Origin: Janthinobacterium sp. 1_2014MBL_MicDiv | GTDB taxonomy: Bacteria; Pseudomonadota; Gammaproteobacteria; Burkholderiales; Burkholderiaceae_D | Assembly (NCBI RefSeq): GCF_001865675.1 | Contig: NZ_CP011319.1 | Span: 3,720,001-3,784,000 of the forward strand | Direction: 5' to 3' | DNA length: 64,000 nt | In this document: positions 33,617 through 42,223 of the stretch, piece by piece | How positions within the stretch are numbered: the stretch's first letter is position 1 | How the letters are laid out: each line of letters starts with the position of its first letter | Notes under the pieces: model-generated | Told to the model about the DNA's origin: nothing | The model's database searches: none | The model's input: the letters and a program-made list of their open reading frames with translations, nothing else | Program-made: the position numbers and the translations under genes

Positions 33617-33934
33617 ATGAGCACACCAAGCACCAAACCAGCGCCGGGCCCGGAATTCTGGGAGCGCGCCGACCAGGTCATCGCCCTGGCCAACGAACAA
33701 TGCATGCACAGCGGCGGCAATGAAGTGGCCACTTCGCTGCTGTACGCGGCCGCCCGTTTCAACGCCTTCCTCGTCGCCAGCAAGAGCAATGACGTGGCCA
33801 AGATGCAACAGGAAAAGGAAGGCGCCGTCGCCTTCTTCACGGAACAGTACAAGCGCATGCTGACCGACAACTTCAACGACTACATCACCAATTTCGACAA
33901 GTACACGCAACCGTCGTCGGCCCCCAAGGGCTGA
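33617..33934 (+). CDS. DUF3144-type protein of unknown function
   Basis: This is a 105-residue cytosolic protein. The pattern FWERADQVIALANEQC, then LLYAAARFNAFLVAS and FFTEQYKRMLTDNFNDYI, resembles the small helical DUF3144 family; no biochemical role is known to me. The start at 33617 is chosen because GAGGGA lies upstream; the in-frame ATG at 33605 has none. Its stop overlaps the desaturase start (TGATG). Confidence 0.75.
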   Translation: MSTPSTKPAPGPEFWERADQVIALANEQCMHSGGNEVATSLLYAAARFNAFLVASKSNDVAKMQQEKEGAVAFFTEQYKRMLTDNFNDYITNFDKYTQPSSAPKG

Positions 33935-34854
33935 TGTCCGCAGCCAGCCTGGCCGGCCACCGCGCCCGCGCCACGCACGCCGACAGCGTGCTCAATGGTT
34001 CAGTACGCTATGCGCCGCTGCAATCGCTGTGGCTGATCGCCATGCTGGCCGGCACGCTGTGCGGCGCCCTCCTCGCCTTCAGCTGGACCGGTCTGGCGCT
34101 TTTTCTCATCAGCACGGCCATCGTTCTGCTCTTCGGCCATTCCCTCGGCAGCCATAGAAAACTGATACACGACAGCTACCGCTGCCCCCGATGGCTGGCA
34201 TACCTGTTCGTGTATCTGGGCGTGCTGGTAGGGCTCAGCGGACCGCTGGGCCTGCTGCGCCAGCATGAACTGCGCGACTATGCGCAGCGCCTGCCCGATT
34301 GCCACCCGTATCTGCGCCATGGCGGCGGCTTCTGGCGCGATGCCTGGTGGCAACTGCATTGCCGCCTGGTGCTCGACCATCCGCCGCAGATCGCCATCGA
34401 GCCGCGCATCGCGCACGACCGTTTCTATCGCTTCCTGGAAGCGACGTGGATGTGGCAGCAGTTGCCGTGGGCCATCCTGTTCTTCCTGTGGGGCGGCTGG
34501 GGCCTGGTCTGCTGGGGCGTGTGCGCGCGGGTCAGCGCGGGCGTGCTGGGCCACTGGCTGATCGGCTACTTCGCCCACAACCATGGCCAGATGCATTTTC
34601 ATGTCGATGGCGCCGCCGTGCAGGGCAGGAATATCCGCCTGACGTCGCTGCTGACCATGGGCGAATGCTGGCACAACAACCATCACGCCTATCCGGGCTC
34701 AGCCAGGCTGGGCCTGCTGCCGGGCGAATGGGACCCGGGCTGGTGGGCGCTGCTGTTGCTGCGACGCATGGGCCTCGTATCCGGCCTGCGCTTGCCGCAA
34801 GACCTGGCGCCGCGGGCGGAACTGCGCCGCCTCGACGACGCCAGCGCGAATTGA
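33934..34854 (+). CDS. membrane fatty acid desaturase-like protein
   Basis: This is a 306-residue protein with about four membrane segments and three histidine clusters. The clusters are GHSLGSHRKLIHDSY (69-83), a HNHGQMHFH stretch and ECWHNNHHAYP, the layout of di-iron acyl-CoA/lipid desaturases and hydroxylases. The first box differs from the usual GVTxGYHRxxxHRS form. It would insert a double bond or hydroxyl into an acyl chain using O2 and a ferredoxin- or cytochrome-type donor. It is translationally coupled to the DUF3144 gene. The substrate is unknown. Confidence 0.85.
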   Translation: MSAASLAGHRARATHADSVLNGSVRYAPLQSLWLIAMLAGTLCGALLAFSWTGLALFLISTAIVLLFGHSLGSHRKLIHDSYRCPRWLAYLFVYLGVLVGLSGPLGLLRQHELRDYAQRLPDCHPYLRHGGGFWRDAWWQLHCRLVLDHPPQIAIEPRIAHDRFYRFLEATWMWQQLPWAILFFLWGGWGLVCWGVCARVSAGVLGHWLIGYFAHNHGQMHFHVDGAAVQGRNIRLTSLLTMGECWHNNHHAYPGSARLGLLPGEWDPGWWALLLLRRMGLVSGLRLPQDLAPRAELRRLDDASAN

Positions 34855-34855
34855 A

Positions 34856-35398
34856 TCAGGCGTCGTCCCGGCCCGCCAGGTAGTTGTTCTTCACGCGCAC
34901 ATAATGTTCGGCCGAATAGCGCAGGTAGGCGATCTCGGCCTCGGTCAGCGCGCGCACCTTGGCGGCGGGCCTGCCCACATATAAATGCCCGCTTTCCAGC
35001 ACCTTGCCCGGCGACACCAGGCTGCCCGCGCCCAGCATCACGTGTTTTTCCACCACCACGTCATCCATGACGATGCTGCCCATGCCGATCAGGCACTCAT
35101 CGCCAATCGTGCAACCGTGCAAGATCACGGAATGGCCGATGGTCACGTACTTGCCGATGGTCAAGGGCGAACCATCGGGCTTGGCCGCATTCTTGTGCGA
35201 CACATGCCCCATGGAAAAGTCCTGGATATTGCTGCCCTCGCCGATGACGATGCGGTTGACGTCGCCGCGCAGCACGCTGTTGCACCAGATGGAACAGTCG
35301 TCGCCGATCTGCACATCGCCGATCACTTGCGCCGTGTCATGCAGGTACACGCGTGCGCCCAGCACGGGACGGGTATTCAGGTAGGAACTGACAGGCAT
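34856..35398 (-). CDS. gamma carbonic anhydrase family protein (hexapeptide-repeat, YrdA-like)
   Basis: This is a 180-residue left-handed beta-helix protein with repeated hexapeptides (VIGDVQIGDDCSIW, VIGEGSNIQD, TIGKYVTIGHSVILHGCTIGDECLIGMGSIV). The metal-ligand His pattern GHVSHK plus IGHSVILHG is intact. A C-terminal helix (EAEIAYLRYSAEHYVRVKNNYL) completes the YrdA/PaaY-type trimer subunit. It binds zinc or iron; carbonic anhydrase activity is not certain in this subgroup. A GTG at 35419 could add seven residues. It is convergent with the desaturase, 1 bp apart. Confidence 0.88.
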   Translation of the reverse strand: MPVSSYLNTRPVLGARVYLHDTAQVIGDVQIGDDCSIWCNSVLRGDVNRIVIGEGSNIQDFSMGHVSHKNAAKPDGSPLTIGKYVTIGHSVILHGCTIGDECLIGMGSIVMDDVVVEKHVMLGAGSLVSPGKVLESGHLYVGRPAAKVRALTEAEIAYLRYSAEHYVRVKNNYLAGRDDA

Positions 35399-35445
35399 CG
35401 CATTTTCACTTTCATTCACTCTTGATTAATGGTCAACAACAAACA

Positions 35446-36177
35446 TCATACCCAGCCGGCCGCCAGCGTAAAAATCGCCAGGCCATGGGCCAGGGAAGCC
35501 CCCAACAAACCGGCACGGCAATATACCAGCCCCGCCACCACGCCTTCGATCACGGTAAACACGAGGATGGGCGCGCCCACCTGCGTGACGGTGGTGGCGA
35601 GGAAAGCATGGCACAGGCCAAACAGCAGGCCCGACACCAGAGCCGCGCGCCAGGCCGGCAGCCAGGCGCGCAATTGCTGCTGCAGCAAGCCGCGAAACAG
35701 CAATTCTTCATAACAGTTGGCCGCCAGCGCAAAGCCCAGCAGCAAAGGCAGCATGGAAGGCGCCACGGGCGCCAGCGACGGCAAGCCAGCCAGCGTCTTC
35801 AGGACCATGGCCAGCCCGACGATGAGCATGGCACCGGCCACGCCCAGCAGCACGGACAGCAGCGGCCGCCTGCCCATCCAGCTGATCTGGCGGCGCGCCT
35901 CGCTTTCCAGCCAGCACGTACTGGCCACCAGCCCCAGCGACATGGCCGCCAGCGCCAGCAAGACCAGCGGCGGCGCCGTGAAGCGCAAGCCGCCTGCCAC
36001 CACCTGCCAGTAGCCGTGCGCCGTCATCGCATCGCGCGCCAGCACGAAGAACAGGATATGCACGAGCACGCGCAGCAGCGGCACAGTACCTTGCGTTGCC
36101 AGCAGCAAGGCGGCGCAGACGAGGAAGGCGGGCGTGATCGCCAGCAGGTACTGCGCCAGGGAAGTGATCTCGGGCAT
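35446..36177 (-). CDS. CPBP family intramembrane metalloprotease
   Basis: This is a 243-residue membrane protein with six to eight hydrophobic segments and the CPBP (CAAX protease and bacteriocin-processing) motifs: EELLFRG (motif 1, about 158-164), FGLCHA (motif 2) and a final LAHGLA. These Glu and His residues form the intramembrane zinc site. Such proteases are involved in prenyl-protein or bacteriocin-type peptide processing or in bacteriocin immunity; no peptide gene is seen next to it. It is a single leftward gene. Confidence 0.87.
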   Translation of the reverse strand: MPEITSLAQYLLAITPAFLVCAALLLATQGTVPLLRVLVHILFFVLARDAMTAHGYWQVVAGGLRFTAPPLVLLALAAMSLGLVASTCWLESEARRQISWMGRRPLLSVLLGVAGAMLIVGLAMVLKTLAGLPSLAPVAPSMLPLLLGFALAANCYEELLFRGLLQQQLRAWLPAWRAALVSGLLFGLCHAFLATTVTQVGAPILVFTVIEGVVAGLVYCRAGLLGASLAHGLAIFTLAAGWV

Positions 36178-36241
36178 CGTTCAATTCAAGTCGACAGCAA
36201 GGTGCCAATGGGCACGGACGACTGCAATTGTATGCGGCGGC

Positions 36242-36275
36242 CGGGGCCTTGGGCGAAAAATCGCCCAAGGCCCCG
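36242..36275 (-). terminator. perfect 15-bp hairpin directly after benE
   Basis: The arms 36242-36256 and 36261-36275 are perfectly complementary with an AAAA loop (TTTT in the leftward transcript). The stem ends one base beyond the benE stop. No T-run follows, so it is either an unconventional terminator or an mRNA 3'-end stabiliser. Confidence 0.6.
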
Positions 36276-36276
36276 C

Positions 36277-37497
36277 TCAATGCGCCACCGCCTTGCGCCA
36301 GCCATGCATCAGGCCATGCGCCGCCAGCCCGGCCGCCAGACCCCACAGGGCGCCCCCCACGCCCAGCACGGTGACGTTCGCGGCCGTGGCCAGGAAAGTG
36401 ATCAGCGCCGTCTCGCGCGTGCGCGCGTCCGCCATGGCCTGCGCCAGGCTGTTGCCGATGGCGCCCAGCAGGGCCAGGCCCGCCAGGGTCGTGATGAAGG
36501 TGCGCGGCAAGACCATGAACAGGCTGGCCAGGGTGACGCCAAAGATGCCCACCGTGATGTACAGCACGCCGCAGGCCAGGCCGGCGATATAGCGCTTCGA
36601 CGGCTCCGGATGCGCATCCTTGCCCGTGCAGATGGCGGCCGTGATGGCGGCCACGTTGAACGCATGCGCGCCGAACGGCGCCATCAGCAGCGAACCGAGT
36701 CCCGTCACCGTCAAAATGGGATTGGCGCTGACGCGGTAGCCATCGTTGCGCAGCACCAGCATGCCGGGCATGTACTGGCCCGTCAAGGTGATCAGGAACA
36801 GCGGCAGCGCCACGCCCAGCAGCGACGCCACGGAAAAGCGCGGCATCTCGAACACGGGCGCGGCCAGGGTCAGGGCTATGCCCTGCGCGTCGATGCGCCC
36901 CTGCGCCAGCAGCAAGGCCACGCCGATCAGCATGATGCCGACCACGGCGTAGCGCGCCGTGAAGCGGCGCAGCACGGCATACGACAGCAGCAAGACCGCC
37001 ACCAGCAGCGGATCGGCGCTGGCGCCGCCAAACGCGTTCACGCCGAACTGCAGCAGGATGCCGGCCAGCAAGCCGGCCGCGATGCCGCCCGGGATCAGCC
37101 GCACCAGGCGCTCGAACGCGCCCGACATGCCCAGCGCGATGAAGGCGATGGCGGAAAGCAGGTAGGCGCCGATCACCTCGGCATACGGCGTGTGCGGCAT
37201 GACGGTGGCCAGGAAGGCCACGCCCGGCGTGGACCAGGCCGTGACGACGGGCGCGCGGTAGCGGTAGCTGAGCCAGATGCCCGTCACGCCCACGCCGATG
37301 CTCAGCGACCAGACCCAGGACGCCGTCTGCGCCGCGCTGAGCTGCGCCAGCTGGGCCGCCTGGAACACCAGCACGAAAGTGCCGCCATAGTTGACGAGGA
37401 CGGAAATGCAGGCCGCCATGGTCGGCGATACCAGATCCTGCCAGCGCAGCCGTCCTGCCGTCGCTGCCGTTTTTTCGATTGTTGCGCTTGTCGTCAT
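36277..37497 (-). CDS. benE: benzoate/H+ symporter family permease (BenE)
   Basis: This is a 406-residue inner-membrane protein with about twelve membrane segments, including the family's SPTMAACISVLVNYGGTFVLVFQAAQ opening, WSTPGVAFLATVMPH, LIPGGIAAGLLAGILLQFG and PILTVTGLGSLLMAPFGAHAFN. BenE members transport benzoate or related compounds with protons. No benzoate catabolic gene is nearby, so the natural substrate is open. The start at 37497 has AAGGGAG upstream. It follows a MocR regulator gene in the same direction (99-bp gap), which may control it. Confidence 0.88.
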   Translation of the reverse strand: MTTSATIEKTAATAGRLRWQDLVSPTMAACISVLVNYGGTFVLVFQAAQLAQLSAAQTASWVWSLSIGVGVTGIWLSYRYRAPVVTAWSTPGVAFLATVMPHTPYAEVIGAYLLSAIAFIALGMSGAFERLVRLIPGGIAAGLLAGILLQFGVNAFGGASADPLLVAVLLLSYAVLRRFTARYAVVGIMLIGVALLLAQGRIDAQGIALTLAAPVFEMPRFSVASLLGVALPLFLITLTGQYMPGMLVLRNDGYRVSANPILTVTGLGSLLMAPFGAHAFNVAAITAAICTGKDAHPEPSKRYIAGLACGVLYITVGIFGVTLASLFMVLPRTFITTLAGLALLGAIGNSLAQAMADARTRETALITFLATAANVTVLGVGGALWGLAAGLAAHGLMHGWRKAVAH

Positions 37498-37596
37498 GCG
37501 GAATGCTCCCTTGCCTGTGAAAGGGGGCATCTTAATGCCGGCATGGACTGCCCAGACAGGCCAATTTTCCGACATGCAGCAGACCACTTTCGCGTC

Positions 37597-39084
37597 TCAA
37601 CCCAGTGCGCGCGCCAGGCGGGCGATGCCGCTGTCGATCTCGTGCGGGCTCAACGCTGCAAAACCCAGCAGCCAGCCACCGCGGGCCGGCGGCCGCGCAT
37701 ACAGGCGGCTCAGGCCCGGCAGCACGATGCCGGCCCGCGCCGCCAGGCGTATCGTCTCCGGCTCCGCCCTGCCCTCGTGCAGCAGGCAGGGCATCTGCAA
37801 GCCGCCCGGTGGCAGCTGTGCCGCGACGACGTGCGGCAGATGCCGCTGCACGGCCCGCGCCATCGCATCGCGGCGCACGGCGTAGACTTTGCGCATGGCG
37901 CGCAGATGGGCCGCGAAATGGCCATCGGCGATGAAACGGGCCAGCGTCAGCTGGTCCAGCTGCGGCGTATGCCCGTCGAGGATGCTGCGCGCGGCCGTCA
38001 TCGGCGCGACGAGGGCCGGCGGCAGCACCATGTAGCCGATGCGCAGGCCCGGATACAGCGACTTGGCGAAGGTGCCCAGATAAATCGTGCGCTGCTGCCG
38101 GTCCAGCCCCTGCACGCAGGCCGTCGGCAAGCCCGCGTAGTGAAACTGGCTGTCGTAATCGTCTTCGATGATCCAGCCCTGCCGCTCGGCGGCCCAGGCG
38201 GTCAGCGCGAGGCGGCGCTCGAGCGCCAGGGTGACGCCCGTCGGATACTGGTGCGACGGCGTCACATACACCGTGTTGGCGCCGCTGCGGTCGGCGCGCA
38301 GGCTGTCCATGCACAGGCCGTGCGCATCAACGGGCACGGGAACCACCGCCAATTGCGCCATCTCGAAGGCCTTGCGCGCGCCGAAATAGCCGGGGTCTTC
38401 CATCAGGATCGGACCATGCGCGTCGGCCAGCACCTGCGCGCACAGGTACAGGGCCTGGCGCGTGCTGCTCAGCACCAGCACCTGGCCGGCCGTGGCCCGC
38501 GCGCCCCGCTCCAGGTTGACATAGTCGGCGATGGCCTGGCGCAGCGGCTGCGCGCCCTGCGGGTCGCCGTGCAGCAGCATGCTGGCACGGTGTTCGCCCG
38601 CGGCCTGGCGCCGCAGCCGCTCCCACACATCGACGGGAAAGGCGCGCGTTTCCGGCAAGCCCGTGGCAAACGCCTTCACGCTTTGCTGGTCGGCCACACC
38701 GCCGCTGGCGAGCATCTGTGCGCCCCTGGCGCTGAGCGCTACCGGTGGCGCAGGCAGGGCTGGCCGCGCCGCCGACGGTGCGTGCCTGCCTGCGCCCAGC
38801 AAGCTGGCGCCCATCGATTCCGAGACAAAACTGCCCGCTCCCGCCTGGCGCCGCACATAGCCGTCCAGGCGCAGCTGCGCATACGCCATTTCCAGCGTGT
38901 CGCGCGACACGCCCAGCGATTGCGCCAGCGCCCGCGTCGCAGGCAGGCGCAGGCCGGGCGCCAGCACGCCATCGAGTATCAGCTGGCGCAAGGCGCGCTG
39001 CACGCGCACGCGCAAGTCGAGCGCCGCCAGTTCGGGAGCGGCGAGACGGATTTTCAGGGTGTCGAGCTCGAACCGCGCCGTCAT
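37597..39084 (-). CDS. MocR/PdxR family regulator (GntR HTH fused to PLP aminotransferase-like domain)
   Basis: This is a 495-residue fusion. A GntR winged helix lies at about 20-90 (RVQRALRQLILDGVLAPGLRLPATRALAQSLGVSRDTLEMAYAQL). A fold-type I aminotransferase domain follows, with TPSHQYPTGVTL, IEDDYDSQF and the PLP-Lys segment YLGTFAKSLYPGLRIGY. MocR proteins sense PLP-linked metabolites such as GABA, taurine or vitamin B6. The ATG at 39084 overlaps the stop of the preceding hydrolase gene (ATGA). The downstream neighbour in the same direction is benE. Confidence 0.9.
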   Translation of the reverse strand: MTARFELDTLKIRLAAPELAALDLRVRVQRALRQLILDGVLAPGLRLPATRALAQSLGVSRDTLEMAYAQLRLDGYVRRQAGAGSFVSESMGASLLGAGRHAPSAARPALPAPPVALSARGAQMLASGGVADQQSVKAFATGLPETRAFPVDVWERLRRQAAGEHRASMLLHGDPQGAQPLRQAIADYVNLERGARATAGQVLVLSSTRQALYLCAQVLADAHGPILMEDPGYFGARKAFEMAQLAVVPVPVDAHGLCMDSLRADRSGANTVYVTPSHQYPTGVTLALERRLALTAWAAERQGWIIEDDYDSQFHYAGLPTACVQGLDRQQRTIYLGTFAKSLYPGLRIGYMVLPPALVAPMTAARSILDGHTPQLDQLTLARFIADGHFAAHLRAMRKVYAVRRDAMARAVQRHLPHVVAAQLPPGGLQMPCLLHEGRAEPETIRLAARAGIVLPGLSRLYARPPARGGWLLGFAALSPHEIDSGIARLARALG

Positions 39085-40022
39085 GTCGCCTTCGGCCCGG
39101 CGCCGGCGGCCGCCACGGCGGCCATGCTGCTGGCGTGCGAAAAGCCGTGCTGCTGCAGCACGGCCACCAGCTGCTCGCTGGCGCAGCCCAGGCGCAGGTT
39201 TTCCGCCACCCAGTCCTGCCACTCGCGGCTGACGTCCGGCATGGGCTCGGGCGCCAGAGCAAGGCCGAGTATGCATTGGGCCAGCAAGCCGTTGATGCGC
39301 TTCGTGTCGATCAGATGCTGCACCACCGCGTGGCCCGAATGGGGAAACGGATGCAGGGTGCAGTTGCCAAAGGCGGCCAGGCGCTGCGCGTGCATGGCGT
39401 CAAGGTTCACCGATTCGCTGGCACTGGCGCCCGCATTGGCGACGTCGGGCCGCGTGCCGAACACCAGGTGCAGCTGCGTATCGGCCGTCGCCCTGGCGCG
39501 GCACAGGGCGGCCAGGTCGTAGTAGCCCGAGCGTGGCGGGTCCTGCGCCAGCGACTCCATCACGGACAGCCAGCGCAGCTCGTGATACAGGCGCGCCTGC
39601 TCCACGTCAAGGAAGGACAACGGGCCGAAGGCGACGATCTGCTGCGCCTCGAGCAGCAAGCCATACATGACGGCCGCGTACGCGCCCATGGACTGGCCGA
39701 GGGTGGTGACCTGACTCGGTGCGATGCTGCGCACGAGGTCGCGCAAGGCTTGCGCCGTCTCGTCCACATGGCTGCCCAGGCCGGCGATGCGGCGGTGATA
39801 CCAGGCGTTGCCCGAATCGCGCACGAGTATCTTGTTCAGATGCTGCCCGCTGGCCTGCTCCAGCTTTTTCAGCCTGCCGTAAAAGTCGAAGGCCGGACGC
39901 GTCGTCCACGAAACGAAGCCGAAGGCGATGACCAGCGGCGCGCCGGGCACGATGCGGTCCACCAGCACATCGTCGCCAGTGGTGGCGACCAGTCGATTAT
40001 CCAGCGCTTGCGCTTGCAGCAT
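39081..40022 (-). CDS. alpha/beta-hydrolase-fold protein with C-terminal helical module, unknown function
   Basis: This is a 313-residue protein. The first 240 residues follow an alpha/beta hydrolase plan (PLVIAFGFVSW strand, nucleophile elbow LGQSMGAYAA, acid candidate region LVFGTRPD, His in HPFPHSGHAVVQHL). The last about 45 residues (EWQDWVAENLRLGCASEQLVAVLQQHGF) form a distinct small helical motif that I associate with N-terminal segments of cupin-like oxygenases. The combination is unusual. It is the first gene of a leftward unit and is coupled by ATGA overlap to the MocR regulator. I cannot name a substrate. Confidence 0.65.
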   Translation of the reverse strand: MLQAQALDNRLVATTGDDVLVDRIVPGAPLVIAFGFVSWTTRPAFDFYGRLKKLEQASGQHLNKILVRDSGNAWYHRRIAGLGSHVDETAQALRDLVRSIAPSQVTTLGQSMGAYAAVMYGLLLEAQQIVAFGPLSFLDVEQARLYHELRWLSVMESLAQDPPRSGYYDLAALCRARATADTQLHLVFGTRPDVANAGASASESVNLDAMHAQRLAAFGNCTLHPFPHSGHAVVQHLIDTKRINGLLAQCILGLALAPEPMPDVSREWQDWVAENLRLGCASEQLVAVLQQHGFSHASSMAAVAAAGAGPKAT

Positions 40023-40185
40023 CGGCCAGGCTCCCCGATCAAGGTTGAAACAGCAGAAAGCATGAGTTTAATGCCAGGACTGGCAAAATGGAAACATTTG
40101 CCGCAGCGGTACGCAGGCCGGTGCGGGAAAACTGCTAGTCTTGCGAACATTTCCCTTGAATACCCCTTTTACACAGGAGACTTCC

Positions 40186-40653
40186 ATGCTGCATCGCCTC
40201 ACGCATCGCCTCAAATACCTGCCCCTCGCGGCCGCCATCGCCATGGCCGGCGGCTGCGCCGTGACGAACGACGGCGCCGCGCCGGGCACCGACCTGACGC
40301 CCAGCTACAGCCTGACGAACACCTACTGGAAGCTGACGGAGCTCGATGGCGCCCCGGTGGTCATGGCGCCGGAGCAGGAACGCGAAGTGCGCATCACCCT
40401 CACCGACGAGGGCAGGGTCCACGGATTCACGGGCTGCAACCAGGTCATGGGCGGCTACACGCTGGACGGCACGGCCCTGCGCTTCACGCAACTGGCCGGC
40501 ACCCGCATGGCGTGCCCGCCGCCTTTGATGCAGCTGGAAGGCGCCGTACTGGCCAAACTGAACAGCGTGACCGGCTACCGCTTCGATGGCGAATTCCTGG
40601 TCCTGCTCAAGGATGGCGCGCCCGTGGCCAGGTTTGAATCGGTCTACCTGTGA
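40186..40653 (+). CDS. META domain lipoprotein (HslJ-like)
   Basis: This is a 155-residue lipoprotein. The signal ends at a lipobox-like AMAGGC. The META/HslJ domain follows, with NTYWKLTELDG and the conserved GCNQVMGGYTLDGTALRFTQLAGTRMAC, plus a C-terminal LLKDGAPVARFESVYL. META-domain proteins are envelope proteins linked to stress or antibiotic (novobiocin) resistance in E. coli HslJ. ATG at 40186 has AGGAGA upstream. A paralogue lies at 51530. Confidence 0.87.
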   Translation: MLHRLTHRLKYLPLAAAIAMAGGCAVTNDGAAPGTDLTPSYSLTNTYWKLTELDGAPVVMAPEQEREVRITLTDEGRVHGFTGCNQVMGGYTLDGTALRFTQLAGTRMACPPPLMQLEGAVLAKLNSVTGYRFDGEFLVLLKDGAPVARFESVYL

Positions 40654-40708
40654 AATAAAAATCGACTGCCGTTACAATGGCTTCCAGCCCATCTTTTGGA
40701 AGGAAGCC

Positions 40709-41419
40709 ATGTCCGCCCTGCCCTCGCCGTCGTCTCCATCACTGCCATCGGCCGCCGGCCGCTACCGGGCTTTTCTGTTCGACATGGACGGCACCGTCAT
40801 CAATTCCATCGCCGCCGCCGAACGCATCTGGGGCACGTGGGCGCAGCGCCAGGGACTCGACGTGGCGGCCTTCCTGCCCACCATCCATGGCGCGCGCTCG
40901 GTCGACACCATTGCCAGGCTGCGCCTGCCCGGCATCGACGCGCAGCGCGAGTCGCAGGGCATCACGGATGCGGAAATCATCGATGTGGACGGGATTGTCG
41001 AAGTGGCGGGCGCCGGGCGTTTTTTGCAGTCGCTGCCGCCGGCGCAATGGGCCATCGTCACCTCGGCGCCCAAGGCGCTGGCCACGGCGCGGCTGAAGGC
41101 GGCCGGCATGCCGATACCGGCCATCATGGTGACGGCCGAAGACGTCAAGGCGGGCAAGCCGAAACCCGATTGCTACCTGCTGGCGGCTGAAAAGCTGGGC
41201 GTGGCGCCCTCTGACTGCCTGGTGTTCGAAGATGCCTCGGTCGGCATCGAGGCGGGCGAAGCGGCTGGCGCGAAAGTCGTCGTCGTCACCGCCACGCATG
41301 CGCACCCGCTGGCCACGCGCCACCCGGCCATCGCCAGCTACGAGGGCATCGTGGCGACGGTCGATGCCGACGGTTTCATCGTACTGGCGGAGTCGGTTGC
41401 AGCACCCGCGACAAGATAG
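40709..41419 (+). CDS. HAD-IA family phosphatase (GPP/DOG-like)
   Basis: This is a 236-residue HAD hydrolase. Motif I is FLFDMDGTVINS (about 22-33), motif II VTSAPKALATARL, motif III Lys in KAGKPKPDCYL and motif IV VFEDASVGIEAG. The similarity is to sugar-phosphate and glycerol-phosphate phosphatases (beta-phosphoglucomutase-like cap). AGGAAG precedes the start at 40709. Its 3' end overlaps the convergent ssuB by 44 bp. The exact sugar phosphate is unknown. Confidence 0.88.
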   Translation: MSALPSPSSPSLPSAAGRYRAFLFDMDGTVINSIAAAERIWGTWAQRQGLDVAAFLPTIHGARSVDTIARLRLPGIDAQRESQGITDAEIIDVDGIVEVAGAGRFLQSLPPAQWAIVTSAPKALATARLKAAGMPIPAIMVTAEDVKAGKPKPDCYLLAAEKLGVAPSDCLVFEDASVGIEAGEAAGAKVVVVTATHAHPLATRHPAIASYEGIVATVDADGFIVLAESVAAPATR

Positions 41420-42206
41420 CCTGCTCCAGCGCGGCGAAGGCCGCATGGCCGCGCTGGCGCGGGCGCGGCAAGTCCACCTGCACATCCAGCGTGATCTGCC
41501 CCTCCTCGATCAGCAGCACGCGGTCGGCCAGGGCCACCGCTTCGGCCACGTCGTGCGTCACCAGCACGGCCGTAAAGCCGCGCGCCAGCCACAGCGACTC
41601 GATCAGCTGCTGCATCTCGATGCGCGTGAGGGCGTCGAGCGCGCCAAGCGGCTCGTCGAGCAGCAGCAATTGCGGCTCGTGCACGAGGGCGCGCGCCAGC
41701 GCCACGCGCTGCTTCTGCCCGCCCGACAGGGCCGCCGGCCAGTCGTCCGCGCGCTCGGCCAGGCCCACCGTCCATAGCGAGGCGGCCGCCGCGCCGATGG
41801 AACGGGGCAAGCCCAGGGCCACGTTGTCGAGCACCGTCTTCCACGGCAGCAGCCGCGATTCCTGGAACATGATGCGGATATCGGGGGCGCCGACGCCGCT
41901 GCCGATGTCGACCGTCCCTTCATCGATGCTTTCCAGGCCCGCGATCGAACGCAGCAAGGTGCTCTTGCCGCAGCCGCTGCGCCCCACGATGGCGACAAAC
42001 TCGCCCGCTTCCAGCTGCAGGTCGACGTTTTTCAGCACGGGACGGCTGGTGTAGGACTTGCTCAGCTTTGTCAACGCCAACGGCACGCCGCGGCGCTGCA
42101 AGGGCGCGGCGGGCGCCGTCTTCGCCTGCGGCGGCGCGCCGGCGGGGTCGTATTGCACGAAATGGGACAGGAAGTCCGTTTCGATCTGGATGGGGGCGAG
42201 CAGCAT
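41376..42206 (-). CDS. ssuB: aliphatic sulfonate ABC transporter ATP-binding protein
   Basis: This is a 276-residue ATPase. Walker A is GRSGCGKST, the Q-loop FQESRLLPWK is typical of nitrate/sulfonate/taurine importers, the signature is LSGGQKQR and Walker B LLLLDEPLGALD. The start at 42206 has AGAGGA just upstream; an in-frame ATG at 42224 overlaps the ssuC stop as TAATG and would add six residues. It is the last gene of the ssuEADCB operon and energises sulfonate uptake. Confidence 0.92.
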   Translation of the reverse strand: MLLAPIQIETDFLSHFVQYDPAGAPPQAKTAPAAPLQRRGVPLALTKLSKSYTSRPVLKNVDLQLEAGEFVAIVGRSGCGKSTLLRSIAGLESIDEGTVDIGSGVGAPDIRIMFQESRLLPWKTVLDNVALGLPRSIGAAAASLWTVGLAERADDWPAALSGGQKQRVALARALVHEPQLLLLDEPLGALDALTRIEMQQLIESLWLARGFTAVLVTHDVAEAVALADRVLLIEEGQITLDVQVDLPRPRQRGHAAFAALEQAILSRVLQPTPPVR

Positions 42207-42223
42207 GGTGTCCTCTTCAGTCA

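Noticed and set aside
35422..39522. Very long (over 1300-codon) open frame on the + strand
   Set aside because: It lies antisense to five well-supported genes (gamma carbonic anhydrase edge, CPBP protease, benE, MocR, hydrolase). Its translation is low-complexity Arg/Gln/His/Gly text typical of the shadow frame of GC-rich genes.
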